The position numbers and the translations under genes are program-made. From the NCBI GenBank assembly GCA_963575745.1, contig CAUYUJ010018300.1, positions 46,001 through 110,000 of the forward strand: a stretch of 64,000 nucleotides of DNA, in the 5' to 3' direction. The DNA comes from Prorocentrum cordatum. Taxonomy: Eukaryota; Sar; Dinophyceae; Prorocentrales; Prorocentraceae. The notes below the pieces were generated by a model. The model did not search any database. It was not told where the DNA came from and saw nothing but the letters and a program-made list of their open reading frames with translations. Shown here piece by piece: positions 47,161 to 60,539 of the stretch. Every line of letters begins with the position of its first letter. Position 1 is the stretch's first letter.

Positions 47161-48245
47161 TGTGACAAGAAGGAGATCACTATTTTCAGGTCATTGTGTT
47201 GTTCAACTCTAAGGGCTTGTCAGACACCTTTGGAGGAGTTATGCGCAGTCACAAATCTTCAAGTCTCTTCGCACAAACCGAAGATCGAGCACATCATTGC
47301 GATAAATGCGATTATCAAGAAACTGGGAAATCACTACGACGCGGCATCTATCTTTGGAGATTGACACCACCTTTGAGGATTGCGAGTATCCGTGATGCGT
47401 CTGCGCCGAACACGCAGAGTAATTTCGCCACCGAAGGTGTTCTAGTATGTTTAGCTGAAGACCGAATTCCCAAGATGAAGACGGACAAGGACGGCTTCAT
47501 GGATGCAAACTTGCCCAAGCTACAATGAGACAGGATGCATATCTTAACAGGACATTCGCAAAGGCCAACATGATTGCACATACTATTGCTCACGCAGACA
47601 CGTTGTCAACGGCCAAGTCTAGACCCTTATCACAACTAATTGATGTGAGGCTTTGCGAACCTGAAGTAACGACGCGGCAATGTATTAGAACGCATCATTA
47701 TATACCAATGGCTTTACTAGAAGTTCTGGAATTGATGTGAGGCTTTGCGAACCTGAAGTAACGACGCGGCAAGGTATTAGAACGCATCATTATATACCAA
47801 TGGCTTTACTAGAAGTTCGGGAATTGATGTGAGGCTTTGCGAACCTGAAGTAACGACGCGGCGAGGTATTATAACGCATCATTATGTACCAGTGGCTTTA
47901 CTAAAAGTTCGGGAATCAGCTACTGTACCATTGCCTGTGGATGCTTCCATTGTATGGATATGTGGGACTTGGCATGCGGCTTGAAAGGAATACCACACGA
48001 TAAGAGTCAACGACTGGGCACTGGGCGCACTTTCCATACGTGAAGAACGACGATGCCTCCGGCGACGAAGACTCTACCACATTCGTACGCGTTGGATGGC
48101 AGCAGATCAGTTGACAAAGGTCTCAGGTCAGGCTAGTAAAGATCTATTTCATTTGGGATCGAAAGGAAATTTCATGTTACAAACAAAAGTCCCAGTTCGA
48201 CAAGGTTTTGGATCAAAAATGATTGACGATTTGAGACCCTATGTC
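47161..48245 (+). pseudogene. copia RNase H and C terminus, broken by a triplication
   Basis: KPKIEHIIAINAIIKKLGNH, LRIASIRDASAPN (RNase H D-A-S) and FATEGVLVCLAEDRIPKMK lie at about 47270-47500. The C-terminal RWMAADQLTKVSGQASKDLF (about 48090-48155) matches the conserved end of copia polyproteins (ADxLTK). Between them a 92-bp segment is present three times, which destroys the frame. Confidence 0.75.
47638..47913 (+). repeat. three tandem copies of a 92-bp RNase H segment
   Basis: AATTGATGTGAGGCTTTGCG starts at 47638, 47730 and 47822, an exact 92-bp period with about 3-6 differences per copy. Since 92 is not a multiple of 3, each copy shifts frame. Confidence 0.95.
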
Positions 48246-48481
48246 CATCAATAATTCCATGTTCTTGGATACGACTCGTTGGTGGATCATGGCTTGGTAA
48301 CTTCGACGACACTGTATTACCATCGTCATGGTTTTGGATACTGATGTTATGGCGGATTTGCGCGATGCGAAAACGTATTAGGCTTCTGCTTGCGCTGGTA
48401 ATTTGAAAATCCACCCGATCGATTTCTGGATGCCGAGTCAGTTGTTTTAACACTCTCGAAACCAAGAGATAATGACGAGAG

Positions 48482-48992
48482 TGAGGTAGGTTTCTCGAGC
48501 GGGTCCCTGTTAAGAGCCCTTCGAGACCCACCGAATAGCGTCCCCAAATAAGGCGTCTTGAGGCATGTGGCTCGCCTGTGCTTGTACGTACCCGTACTGC
48601 AGCCTGATGGTATAACTCAAGAAAAACAGATCTCTCGATATCTCAACGCTCACACTTAAGGTAAGTGACTCTCATCAAGATCTTGGATTATTATTGGATG
48701 TGATATCGATCGATACCCCGAGTTTGGTAAGGGAGCCTCTTAGGAGGCTCCATCCACAGACCGCACCGTTTACGTGCGCGCACTGACCAAGCTACTACAG
48801 AAAATCGACTTGGCTTCGAGATGCACATCAAATACCAACAGGTACTACAGAACCGGTTGCGAGACCCAAAACAGGTACCAGTGGATTGGAATATTCATCG
48901 CAGCAGTGGTTTTACAAATGCAGCAGACAAAGGCAACCTCCCAGAATGTTCTTCGATAGTATACGAAGGATGTGCCTCCAGGTTGGAGGCAC
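48482..48992 (+). repeat. 3' LTR of copia element
   Basis: Starts TGAGGTAGGTTTCTCGAGCG and ends CCTCCAGGTTGGAGGCACA. It is preceded by a purine-leaning ACCAAGAGATAATGACGAGA stretch where a polypurine tract is expected. Confidence 0.88.
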
Positions 48993-50370
48993 ATCGATAA
49001 CGCGAGTCCTCTACCCCCCTCCTCCATCCCCAGTCCTTGCTCAATGCCAAACGAAAAAGACGTGATCGATAGCGCCATAGCGCCTCTCTTGGAAGCTCTA
49101 CCAGGGTGCTTGCTGACCAGGTCTCCGAGGCGAATCGAGCCATTGCGACAGAGGCCCCCCAGGAGGCCCCAAAAAGCGAAACGATGGAAAGAGGTCGCTG
49201 TCGGTGTGCTGTTCTCCTCGAATCCTCCTCCTCATGCGCCTGATCCTTCGCCTCTCTTCCTTATAAACAGTCTGACCTCGTCGAACCATCGGACGCGTCG
49301 ATCCAGCGCGCCGAGCGATCCGCTCGGGGCTTTCACCTGGTGCACACCCTCGGGCTCAACATCCGATAATAACAGGGTTGTCGTCGGCGGCGGTAGCGTG
49401 CGGTAGCCTGGTTGTCAACATCGTCGCTCGTCGTCGTCTTCGTCGAACGTCGTCGTCGTTCGTCGTCCTCCGCTGTCCGCCGCCAACGTCGTCGTCGATG
49501 GAGGACGGGAACGACTTCATGCATCTATTCAGTAGAAGAAGCTGTCCGGCGAGAAGGCAAGGTGCAGCATCAATGATGCGCCATGGGTTTACTCTTGTCC
49601 TCATCCTGATCATTATTATCATCCTTCCTTTCGCTCCTCCTCCTCCTCCTCCCATAACTTCCTGTCCCCATCCCTCCCTCCCTCCCTCGTCCCTCTTTCC
49701 ATTCCTGCCTCCTCCCCCCGCCCCTCCCCTCCCTCACACTCCTCCCTGCACCTCCTTCGCCTGTGTCGGTGTGCGAAATGAGAGCACTCCATGGCGGTAC
49801 TCCGTGACTTCGCTCTGCTACGTGGGCTCGCTCTGCGGGCGGTAACTTCACGGCCGAGGCACGCGCTGATGTACCAGCCTATCCGTGCGTGACTGCCTCC
49901 TCACATTGTACTGATTTCTCCATGGCTACAACTGGTGCCTGCAGCCGCCCTGTCAGCTGCGTGCTTTCGCCGCCTGGTGTCTCAGTGCCGGTTCCCCCCC
50001 CATTTGCTTCGGGGGAGGGCGGGCGGACAGGGTCGCGCAGCCCATTCTTACCTTGTCGCTGGGGGAGTGAGGAGTCAACCAGTGATCGGCACGCAGCCTG
50101 CTGCAATGCCGCAGCCGGCCGACCGACCTGCAGCTCCTCATCCGCCTGCTCCTCCCTTTCTGTCTCCTCCGGCTCCTCCTCCTCCAACGCCTCCTCCTCG
50201 ACATCCTCCTCCTCCTCCTCCGCCTCCTCCTCGTGATTGTTGGCGGCTCGACGGTCGTTGCCTCGGGTGCCCGCCAGCCCGCAGCCCTTGCCGGTGCCGT
50301 TGTTGACGCTGCAGTTGTTGCCGCCCTTTTGCACGCCTCGGAGCAAAGCCCGACGGCCAGGCCATCGTCA
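48993..50370. other. unassigned segment right of the LTR element
   Basis: Contains (TCG)n at 49425-49495, CTCC-rich 49630-49740, TCCTCC at 50155-50232 and one CCCAGGAGGCCCC word at 49157. No domain recognised. Confidence 0.45.
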
Positions 50371-50665
50371 AGAATGATGCTGAGTCCGCATGTGCTGATA
50401 CGCGTTGGTATGGTATTCCGCATTACGTCGTGCCATGTCATGCTACGCTGGGATATGGAATTGATGCTGTGGCATGAGACGCTGTGATGCGCGATTAGTT
50501 GGCATGGCATTATGTGATATGGCATGTCATGTCATGCGATGCTATGATCAGCAGCTGTACGCTACGCAATGTAATGTAAACATGAGCAGTGCAATGCTGT
50601 GCAATGCAATGATATGCTATGCCGTGCTATGAGGTGCAGTGGTATAATTGCGATGACAGACGATG
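50371..50665. repeat. degenerate (ATGC)-rich pentamer/decamer repeats
   Basis: GCATGGCATTATG, ATGCTATGATC and GCAATGCAATGATATGCTAT words over about 290 bp. Low complexity, no coding. Confidence 0.6.
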
Positions 50666-51206
50666 GTAGAATGGGCCATGCTCCAATCTAGTATGGAAAA
50701 AATGCACATCGCTGATGTGTCAGGATACGATGTGCGTTATCGACATGGGTTCGAAGGTTTATCTTTGCAAGGCGTCGCATATCAGTGCGTTACACTTTGA
50801 ACGTACGCCTTCGGCAAGAGGACTCAAATCCGCATGTGGGGGGGTCGCGTTGCGCTCTTTTGTGCGCCAAGCGCTGCCTCGAAGCCGCAAGTCCTCCGCG
50901 TGTTTCCACGAAGCGCACCATCACCGCGCAACCACTGGAAGTCAAAACTGCGTGCCCCGATCAGATGCAGACAAAGCGCGAGGGTAGAGCGAGGGGAGCA
51001 GCTGGCGGCGTGTGTACATCTCCCACGGCGCAAGCACGGACGAGAAGAGACACGGAGTCGTGCAAGTTGGGGAAAGAAGAGCCAGACTAAGTGCGCAAGC
51101 CCCGACGCTGCAAAAAGATACAACACAACATATACAGCGCACACTAATCCCCAGGTCGGCCGCGTGCGCCGTGTAGGCATGAAGGATAGGGCCCGTAGGG
51201 AAACTT
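50666..51206. other. unassigned spacer
   Basis: Ordinary-complexity DNA with a minus frame at 51180-50824 and plus frames that show no known motif. Confidence 0.4.
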
Positions 51207-51786
<580 letters not shown>

Positions 51787-52312
51787 CCCTGCCCCTTCCC
51801 CTCCTCCCCATTCCTCCTCCTCTCCCTCCTCCTCCTCCTCCGAGTCCTGGGCCCTAGTAGGGCTGTCCCTGGGACATGTGTTCCATCCCGACCCAGTCTC
51901 TGGTAGTTCTGGAACCCTGGGGAGAGCCCCGTGGAAGGGACCCCTTTCCCTAGGTGGAGGAGCATCAAACAGCAGAAACATGATTTCTCGGAAGACCGCA
52001 CGGATTTCTGAATCGGCGCTGGACCCCCCCTCCCTGGCGCGCGGAGCGCCGCCAGGTGCGCCGCCAGCGGAGCGCCGACAGTGTATGTGTATGTCATGCT
52101 TCGTTCTTCGAGCTTCCCTGAGGGCCCCACTCCTTCATGGCGACCCCGTTGAAACAAGCAGCGGCTCGCTGCCGCCGCTGGCGGCGCGCCCCGCGAGCCG
52201 CGCCCTGGGCGGTGGCGCCGCCGCCCAGCCTGCCCTCACGAGGGGAAACGGCAGGTGGGGCACCGACTGGGGGGGCACGATCCGGATTCGAGGTTCGAGG
52301 TCGGAGGGCGTT
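51787..52312. other. spacer with a fragment of the GCGGATTTCT element
   Basis: GCACGGATTTCTGAATCGGC at 51998-52017, followed by GCTGGACC and CTCCCTGGCGCGCG, matches the left half of the 26469 element. No right end was found. Confidence 0.55.
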
Positions 52313-53100
52313 TTCGGCGACTCTCGGCGGCTTTCCAGCCTCGGGACTCTCTCCGGCAGCTGCGCCTCGCCAAGAGCGTTCCAGGGGTGCTCTCATCGTC
52401 CCGAACGGCCGCCGGAGACCCGAGCCATTACCCGAAAGCCACCCAGGGGACCAGCTCAGGGAGGGGGGAAGCATCGATCTGGAATCGGCGATACATCACT
52501 CGGGGATGGACAGACCTCCCTTTAGTAAAACGTGGCTTAGTGAAAACGACCTCGGGCCCAAGCCTGGCGGGCGCAAGCCTGGAAAATAACGGCCGCGGCG
52601 CCCTCTCGAGAACCGAAAAACGGACAATTCACTAATCGACGTGTCAGGGGCAGGAGGTCTGTCCACCCCCGAACCACTGATAGATCGACCGTAGGCCCCC
52701 GACAGCGAGTCCGCACGGTCTTGGGCGGGGTCGGCTAACGGGCACCTGTCGGCGACGCACGGGCGATGGGGGGTCGCTGCACCCCCTCCGTGAGCCAGTC
52801 CCCGTGCTGATTGAAGGGGCCCTGGGGCACACAGATAAATACACACACAAACAAAATGATTCCCCATGTTTTCCCATATGGTCTGGGTTTTTGCCTTCCC
52901 GCCCAATGCCCATATTTTCCCATATTTTCCTGGGACTCGACGATGAATTGTGTCTGTGTGTTTCTTTCCCTTCTAACTGATGGCTCTCGGGCCATAACTC
53001 GGGCCTCCAGCTGCCGTTCGGGACGGTCCGGGCAACCCAGGACGGCCTCGGCGAGGCGCGGCAGGTGGAAACCACCCTGAGCCTCGAAAACAGAACACTG
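52313..53100. mobile_element. ~790-bp foldback with a nested TIR element
   Basis: The left arm, about 52313-52460, and the reverse of about 52966-53100 share GCGCCTCGCC, CGTCCCGAACGGC and CCCGAG-like blocks in the same order (roughly 70% alike). Inside, GGGGATGGACAGACCTCC (52502-52519) is inverted at 52653-52670, giving a 169-bp nested element with 18-bp ends. Confidence 0.65.
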
Positions 53101-53363
53101 TTGAAAAGCTGATGAACATTTCGCCCCGTTCAATGGCAACTCATGGGAGCCTCCCAGGTCATCTTGTTGGCTCTTGCGCTACGACGCTAACCGACGAGAA
53201 TGGACGCGGATCGACGCAACCAACGCTAATCGTCGCTGAATCGGCGATGCCTCGTGGACTACCAGCCGCTAGCAAGCGCAAGCTGATCCACTCGAAGGGC
53301 GGAACTCCGAGGACATACACAGCTCCCATGAGTTGCTACCGAGACCCCTAACACTGCACATGA
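53101..53363. other. 3' flank of the phosphatase gene
   Basis: Downstream of the proposed stop codon at 53364. No AATAAA. No other motif. Confidence 0.45.
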
Positions 53364-54720
53364 TTACTGCAGCAGCGGCTCGATGCTGCCGGAGCCAGCG
53401 CGCTTCCCGCGCAGCGCCCACGACGCCGCCGCCCAGCACGGCCACGCGCTGGCCGCGCCCAGCAGCCAGGCCTTGGCCACGACTGCACCCAGCGGCGCGC
53501 CCGTGGCCGCGGGCGCGGAGCCGGCGGGCTCGTCGCCGTCGGCAGCGCAGGCGACTCCAACGTGCGCGCAGCACCACGCCACCTTCCGAGGGCCAGGGAG
53601 CTAGAGGCACCGCGCTGCCCGAAGGAGCGCTGAACAGGGATCGAAGGGGCTTTCCTGGGCCACGGCGAGCCTCGGCCACGAATGGGCTCGTCGCCCTAGA
53701 TCTAGGGAACGGCCCTGGAGCAGGAGCTCCTCTTGAACCCAACGTGGTCCTCAGTTCACCGTCTTGACTGTAAATGTACATAAACTGTTGGAGGCCCGCG
53801 CGGATTTCTGAGGTCGGTGCTGCACCCGCCTCACGACATCTCGCGACACGCCTCGTAGCGCCTGCGGCGCCGCCCCCAGCGCGCAACGCGCTGGGGACGG
53901 GATGCGGGAAAGGAGCGCCTAATCTCAGGAAATTCATGTTTATGTAATTATTTGGTCGTCTGGCCTTCGCTTCCGACCAACCGAGCTTCCAATTCGCTAG
54001 CCCCGCGCCGCAGTCGAAAAGCTCTGAGCCCGTGTACAGGTGGTTCCAGTGGCTCGGGTTGGAGTACGGGCGGAACGCCTGCGTGCAGTTTGCGTGCCGG
54101 CTCCCTGCGAAGCCCATGTGCATCTGAGAGAAGGCCTGCGCCAACCATGGGTGACTGTTGTTGTGCCGATAGAGCGCCAGCTGCCAGATCACGTCGTAGC
54201 AATAACCCCCCTGGATTTCGTCGGGCTCGTCCCACTCGGCGTAATCGCACTTTTCAGGGTACTTTCGCGGCGCCAGGCCTCCCGGGTCCAGGGACTCGGC
54301 CAACCTCGCTATCAACTTGTGCTGCCAAGCGACGAAGAGCGTCTGTCCGTGCTTCAGGCCCGCGACGTACTTGTGGAAGCCGTCGATATCGTTGTACATT
54401 ATATGGTTATCGAGCTTGATCCCAGCCTTCTTCGCAAGAGGGTCCAGCGTCTCCTTCGGCCTCAGGGAGTTATGCCCCATGCTCGCGAGCAGCTGCTCGG
54501 GCGCGCCCAGCGGAAAGGCCAGGGTCTTGACCGGGCTCATGACGCACTTGGCGATGTACTCAGCGCGCTCTTGCCCGAGCGGGTGAAGGTGGTGGTTAGT
54601 CTTGTCGTCATACCGCTCCGCGTGCCGTATGAGATTGATAAGCACCCACTCGCCTGAGCAGGTGGGCCAGCACGCCACCAGAGCCAGGAACGCCAGGGCA
54701 GGTGGGCGAGCGAGAGACAT
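53364..54720 (-). CDS. secreted/membrane-anchored histidine phosphatase family protein (2 exons)
   Basis: Exon 1 is 54720-53965 (252 codons) and exon 2 is 53582-53364 (72 codons plus stop). I chose ATG at 54720 because it starts a clear signal peptide (residues 1-22, ending CWPTCS before GEW); the frame upstream is repeat-derived. The histidine phosphatase (phosphoglycerate mutase-like) signature is complete: L-I-R32-H33-A-E with the phosphorylated His, R87 and E90 in SLRPKETLDPLAKKAG, and H134 in LFVAWQHKLIARLAESL. The C-terminal half of exon 1 has ANCTQ and NNSH glycosylation sites. A GC donor after GCGAAG (53964) and the AAG|GTG acceptor (53583) join the exons in phase. Exon 2 then adds a hydrophobic helix at residues 283-309 and a short KRAGSGSIEPLLQ tail, suggesting a type I membrane protein. 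Without splicing the frame runs on as low-complexity residues. Substrate unknown. Confidence 0.75.
53583..53964 (-). other. proposed 382-bp GC-AG intron with a decayed TIR element
   Basis: Minus-strand donor AAG|GCCAGACG and acceptor CTCGGAAG|GTGGCG. Removing it keeps the frame and exposes a membrane-helix exon. At 53798-53938 it contains CGCGGATTTCTGAGGTCGGT and, inverted, ATGAATTTCCTGAGATTAGG, degenerate ends of the 26469-26573 family. Confidence 0.6.
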
Positions 54721-54990
54721 GGCCGGGGTCGACACGCAAGCCGCAGCTTGACCGAAAGCGGCTGCGGAGAAGCCAGGACAATGATAACGATGAAGATAGA
54801 TGGCGGTGGTGATAGTGATGTTGATGAGTGCGGTAATGATTCTGATGGTGGTACTGATGAGAATGAACCATATCATAAGTGGCGAGCATGTTCTTAGCAA
54901 TGGTGATGGTGGTAATGATGATAATGTTGATGATGCTGACGATGATAATGAAAAAGATGGTGATGATGATGGTCGTGGTGCGTATGTAAA
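54721..54990. other. 5' flank of the phosphatase gene
   Basis: GATGATG-leaning sequence grading into the (GAT)n array. No TATA-like motif can be singled out. Confidence 0.4.
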
Positions 54991-55025
54991 TCACGATGCT
55001 GCTGCTGATAATGAGAGCGATGATA

Positions 55026-55076
<51 letters not shown>

Positions 55077-55516
55077 CTGATGCTGATGCTGATGCTGATG
55101 CTGATGCTGATGCTGATGCTGATTATTATAAGGATGAGGATGAGGACGATGATCGTTATGATGATGACGATGACGATGACGATGACGATGATGATGATGA
55201 TGATGATGATGGTTGTGGTTTTGATTGTGGTGTTGGTGGTGGGTGGTGGCTGGTGGTGGTGGTGATGATGATGGTGATGATGGTAATGATGATGATGGTG
55301 GTGATGCTGATGGTGATGGTGGTGGTAATGAGAATGATGCTGATAATGGTGAAGATGATACTGATGATGATGATGATTATGATGATGACGATGACGATGA
55401 CGATGACGATGATGATGACGATGATGATGATGGTGGTTTTGGTTGTGGTGGTGGTGGGTGGTGGCTGGTGGTGGTGGTGATGATGATGGTGATGATGATG
55501 ATGATGGTAATGATGA

Positions 55517-55547
<31 letters not shown>

Positions 55548-55738
55548 GGTGATGCTGATGGTGATGGTGGTGACGATGATGATGCTGATCATCGTGATGA
55601 TGATGCTGATGGTGATGGTGATGATGATGATGCTGATGATGATGCTGATGATGATGATGCTGGTGGTGATGATGATGGTGGTGGATGATGATGATGGTGA
55701 TGGTGATGGTGATGGTGATGGTGATGGTGATGATGATA

Positions 55739-55797
<59 letters not shown>

Positions 55798-55885
55798 GGT
55801 GGCGATGATGGTGATGTTGAGGATACTGGGGATATCGATTGTGATGATGGTGATGGTGGTGGTGGTGATGGATGGTGATTGTGAC
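54991..55885. repeat. (GAT)n trinucleotide array 2
   Basis: About 890 bp of GATGAT with GCT, GGT and GAC variants. 55200-55275 and 55430-55505 are two copies of a (GATGATGGT)(GTGGTG)GGTGGTGGCTGG block about 230 bp apart, a higher-order unit. Confidence 0.97.
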
Positions 55886-56384
55886 GATGATGCTGATCTG
55901 TTGATTGTGGGAGCGCTGGTGCTCGTGCTGACGGCCACGGAGGGAGGGTCTATCCGTTACGATTTCCGTAAGTGTTTATACCCCGCGGTGTAGCGGCCGC
56001 CCCGCGCCGTGTGCCAACACCCCGCAGCGGCCACCCGGCGGCGTGCGGGGAGGGAGACCGCAATGCCGCCAGCAGGAGGCGAGCCTCGAGCCGGTGACCA
56101 CCAGGCCAGGAGCGCCCGGTGGCCAGGGAGGACGGGAGTGAAGGGAGGCCAGGAGGCCAGGAGGGAGGAGGCAGGCAAGAGAGGAAGGAGGGACGATGGG
56201 CAGAGGACGAGGGGGGAGGGACGAGAGATGAAGTAGGGAAGGGAGGGAGGAGGGAGGGAGGGAAGAGGAGAAGAAGGAGGAGGAGGAGGGAGGAGGAAAA
56301 GGACGCAGAGGAGAAGGAGGCCGAGGAAGAGGAGGGAGGGGGAGGAAAACAATGGTCATGTGAAGCAGAAAAAAACAAATATAT
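55886..56384. other. spacer with GGAGG-rich purine run
   Basis: Purine-rich GGAGGGAGGGA at 56225-56345. No gene. Confidence 0.5.
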
Positions 56385-56502
56385 ATATATATACATACAT
56401 ATATATAATAAATAAATAAATAAATAACTAAAAATAAACAAATAAATAACTAAATAAATACATAAATAAATGGATAAATAAATAAATACATAAATAAAAC
56501 GC
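56385..56502. repeat. (TA)n and (AAAT)n microsatellites
   Basis: TATATATACATACATATATA, then about 95 bp of AAATAAATAAATAACTA. Confidence 0.93.
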
Positions 56503-57425
56503 AACAAAAAACGATCTCTGCGATGAAGAGAAAGGAGGAATGGCAGTGGAAGGACGAAGAGGAGGCAGAGTCGGAGGCGGAAGCGGAGGAGAAGACAGGG
56601 GAGGAGACCGAGGGCGCAGAGGAAAAGGAAAACGGGGAGAATGCAGAAAGCAGAGCGAAGAGGAAGGAGGGGGAAAGATAGATAATAGAAATGGAAGAAA
56701 TGAGGAAGCGAGGAGGGACAGAGGAGGAGGAAAGCAGGGCTTGACGAGGAGATGAGGGGAAGGGAGGAGAAGGCGGAGGCAAAAGCAGCGGGCCAAATGA
56801 AGATCAAGTGCATGACAAGGAAGTCACGAACCACGGTACATTCCTGCAGCGGTGTGGAAGCGTAGAGGTCCACAATGTATTCTGGAGCATGCCCTCGGGT
56901 CCGAACCCGAAGCTGACAGCTCAAAGATCCACCGCGTTTCAAGGAATGAGCAATGCTCGAAACGGCCGACGGTGGCCCCAATCCGCCCGACGCCCTGGCT
57001 TTGCCCGGAATTCGGATGCAACCGCAGGCTGCACGAGGCCACAAACCGATCAGAGCTCGGGATTACCTGGCTCACACGGCAAATGGCTCGCTGGCTGGTG
57101 GCCGCCAGGGCTGGCCGCGGAGGACTCCTGTCCCACTGAGACGCGCGCTCTTCAGCGAGCGCCAACGCCGCGAAAGAGCGCATCGACAGGATGCCACGAG
57201 GGAAAGACCGGCACAAGGTGAGGGCCGCTATCCCAGAGTGTTCTCACCTGCTGGCAACGGATGTAGTGTGCACATGGGTTTGCGTAGCCTGATGTCCTCG
57301 TATCTCCCGCGCTGCATGTTGCTAGCCGACTAGTGGTGATAAATGGCGCGCATCCCCTAGTTTGCGGTCTTGCAAAATGGTATCTCATTGTATCTTTCAT
57401 ACTGCAGCACGCGTCCTCAACATGA
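56503..57425. other. unassigned spacer
   Basis: GGA-rich 56525-56780, then mixed DNA whose frames (for example 57216-56824 minus) show no known motif. Confidence 0.45.
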
Positions 57426-58565
<1,140 letters not shown>

Positions 58566-58567
<2 letters not shown>

Positions 58568-60539
58568 TTCTCCTTCCTCTTCTTCCTCCTCCTCCTCCTC
58601 CGCCTCCTCCTCCTCCTTTTCCTCCTCGTGCCGAGGGGCCTCGATCTTGTGGTAGAGGGGCCCTCTGGCCGAGGTACGGTATCTGGCCGCCCTCCTGGAA
58701 CCAAGGGAGGCGGTCTGGCATGACGCTGGACAAGGCGGCGAGGAGGAGCCTGGTTAAGTTGTCCACGGACCAACAGCAGGAGCAGGAAGAGAAGGGGGTA
58801 GGGCAGGAGGAGCAAGAGGACAGCAACGAACGAGGCAAACGCGAAGAGTACGGGGGGAGGGAAGCAGCAGTGGAGGATGGGGGGGGAAGAGGGGAGGGAG
58901 GTGGAGGGGGAGGAGGGAGAGGGTAAGGGATATGCTAGATGCGCTAGCGTCACATCTGACGTCCTACCCCTCCCTCCCATCCCTTACCATGGCGTAGATC
59001 TCCTACCTATTTGCACAGTCGGATGTCGAGCAGGGCAATGATTCCAAGAGGGTACGCGATGGATGGAAAAGCATGGCGTAGAAGAGCACGGCAGAGCATA
59101 TGGCCTGGTGTTGCGTCGTGATTTATTGCATCACACAGCATAGAAACGCAAAGCATGGCATCGCACAGCTGTGCACAACACAGCATCGCATTGAATGCCG
59201 TGGCATGGCACCGGCTGACTTGGAGGGTAAGCGGCCCGTCTACGAGAGGACAGGGCTTGTCCGGAATGCCGGCTCCACGTTCTCCGCAACCGTGCCTGCC
59301 CGATGTGGGCGCTTTCGAATGCCAAGTGCCGTCCGGAGGCGCGGGAACGAGGCCAGCGCTGCAGCGGGAGCAGGAGATCGAATGACCGAGGCGCGGAAAT
59401 GAGGGCGGTGCTGCAGCGGGAGCACATTTTTGGCAGAACACGAAACGGCAGGACTGAAAACACGCCTTGGAAAAAACAGGTAATGCAATCGTGTGCAAAA
59501 GTGATGCGTGAAGGGGACGGGAGACTCTCCGAAAAGAGCCCGGGGAGAGAGGGGAGTAGTATCCAGTGTGTCTCACTGTGGCGAGGGAGGCGCGAGGGAA
59601 GAGGGGGGGGGAAGAGGGCGAGGGGACAGCCTAGGCGCGCTCGCGCCTCAGCTGACATCTTACCCCTCTCACCCATCCCGTCCCGCTGTGTCGAATCACT
59701 GGATCCTGGAGGACTTTTCGATCCCCAGAACGACCCCGTGCTGCGCCAACGGAACTGGGGCTGTACAATGGAAAGGGGGAAGGTGACGGAAGAGCAGGAC
59801 AATGAGCGGGAGGAAACGGAAGAAGAGGAGGACGACAACGAGACATGTGTGTGTGTGTGTGTGTTGACCTTCTCCTCGGGAAGAATCCGAGGGGGAGCCA
59901 ACCGACGAGCAAGCACCCGATCTCAGGAGAGCCAGGAGCCCTTCGGCCAAGCCACTCCGGTGAACATCACAAGAGACGAGCACGCCCCTGGGGAGTCCGA
60001 GAGCAAGGGTTCGGGGTCGTGAACGGCCCCGATCTCGAACGCTTGGGTCCCTCCTGTTCGTCTCCGGAGCCCGCGCTGCGAAGCTGCAGCTGCACTGCCC
60101 ACCATTCCCCCCGATCAGCCCACCCCCATGCCCTCCCCTCCGAACGCGTGCTCGCCGCAAGCTTGCCTGGCTATTGAAACGCACGGTTCAGAAGAGGAGG
60201 TAGATGAGGAGGTGCTACGGAAGAGGTGGCGGGCTACAAGCTCATCCTATGCTCTCGCCTGTCTTCATCCGCCACAGGGCCCCAAAGCCACTGAGTGGAG
60301 CGTCCTCAGGTCCCGTCGAGTCCTCGCATAGAACATCGAATACTCTCGAGGTGCCCGTAACCCCCAGTTCTGGGCGCTCCGTGTCGCCGCAAGTTGAAAA
60401 ATCTTATGGCTTCTCGCAAGATTGTGCCCCGCGGGCCACGCATTCCAAGCTCGCCCGAGACATTCTCAAAAGTCTGCTTCCGAGGGGGGGGGCGGGGCCA
60501 GGGCGAACAAGCCTTCGAGCCCCCTGGGGCCACGATGAC
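58566..60539. other. unassigned segment
   Basis: TCCTCC run at 58567-58630, GGAGGGGGAG at 58850-58925, GCAT-rich palindromic words (GCACAGCTGTGC) at 59060-59220, (GT)n at 59846-59862. Several 80-260 codon frames but no domain recognised. Confidence 0.45.

Larger units (their letters stand above)
38614..48992 (+). mobile_element. full-length but dead Ty1-copia LTR retrotransposon
   Basis: Two about 512-bp LTRs at both ends enclose, in order on the plus strand, gag with a zinc knuckle, a protease-like motif, an integrase core, reverse transcriptase and RNase H. Integrase before RT is the copia order. Every domain is split by stops or frameshifts and the LTRs differ by very roughly a fifth, so it is old. 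At 10.4 kb it is long for copia. A target duplication is not clear (TCGGA before, TCGAT after). Confidence 0.88.

Noticed and set aside
53269-53964. Unspliced continuation of the phosphatase frame to 543 codons
   Set aside because: After residue 252 it becomes Arg/Ala/Gly low complexity through a transposon-like segment, whereas splicing to 53582 gives a coherent membrane helix and tail.
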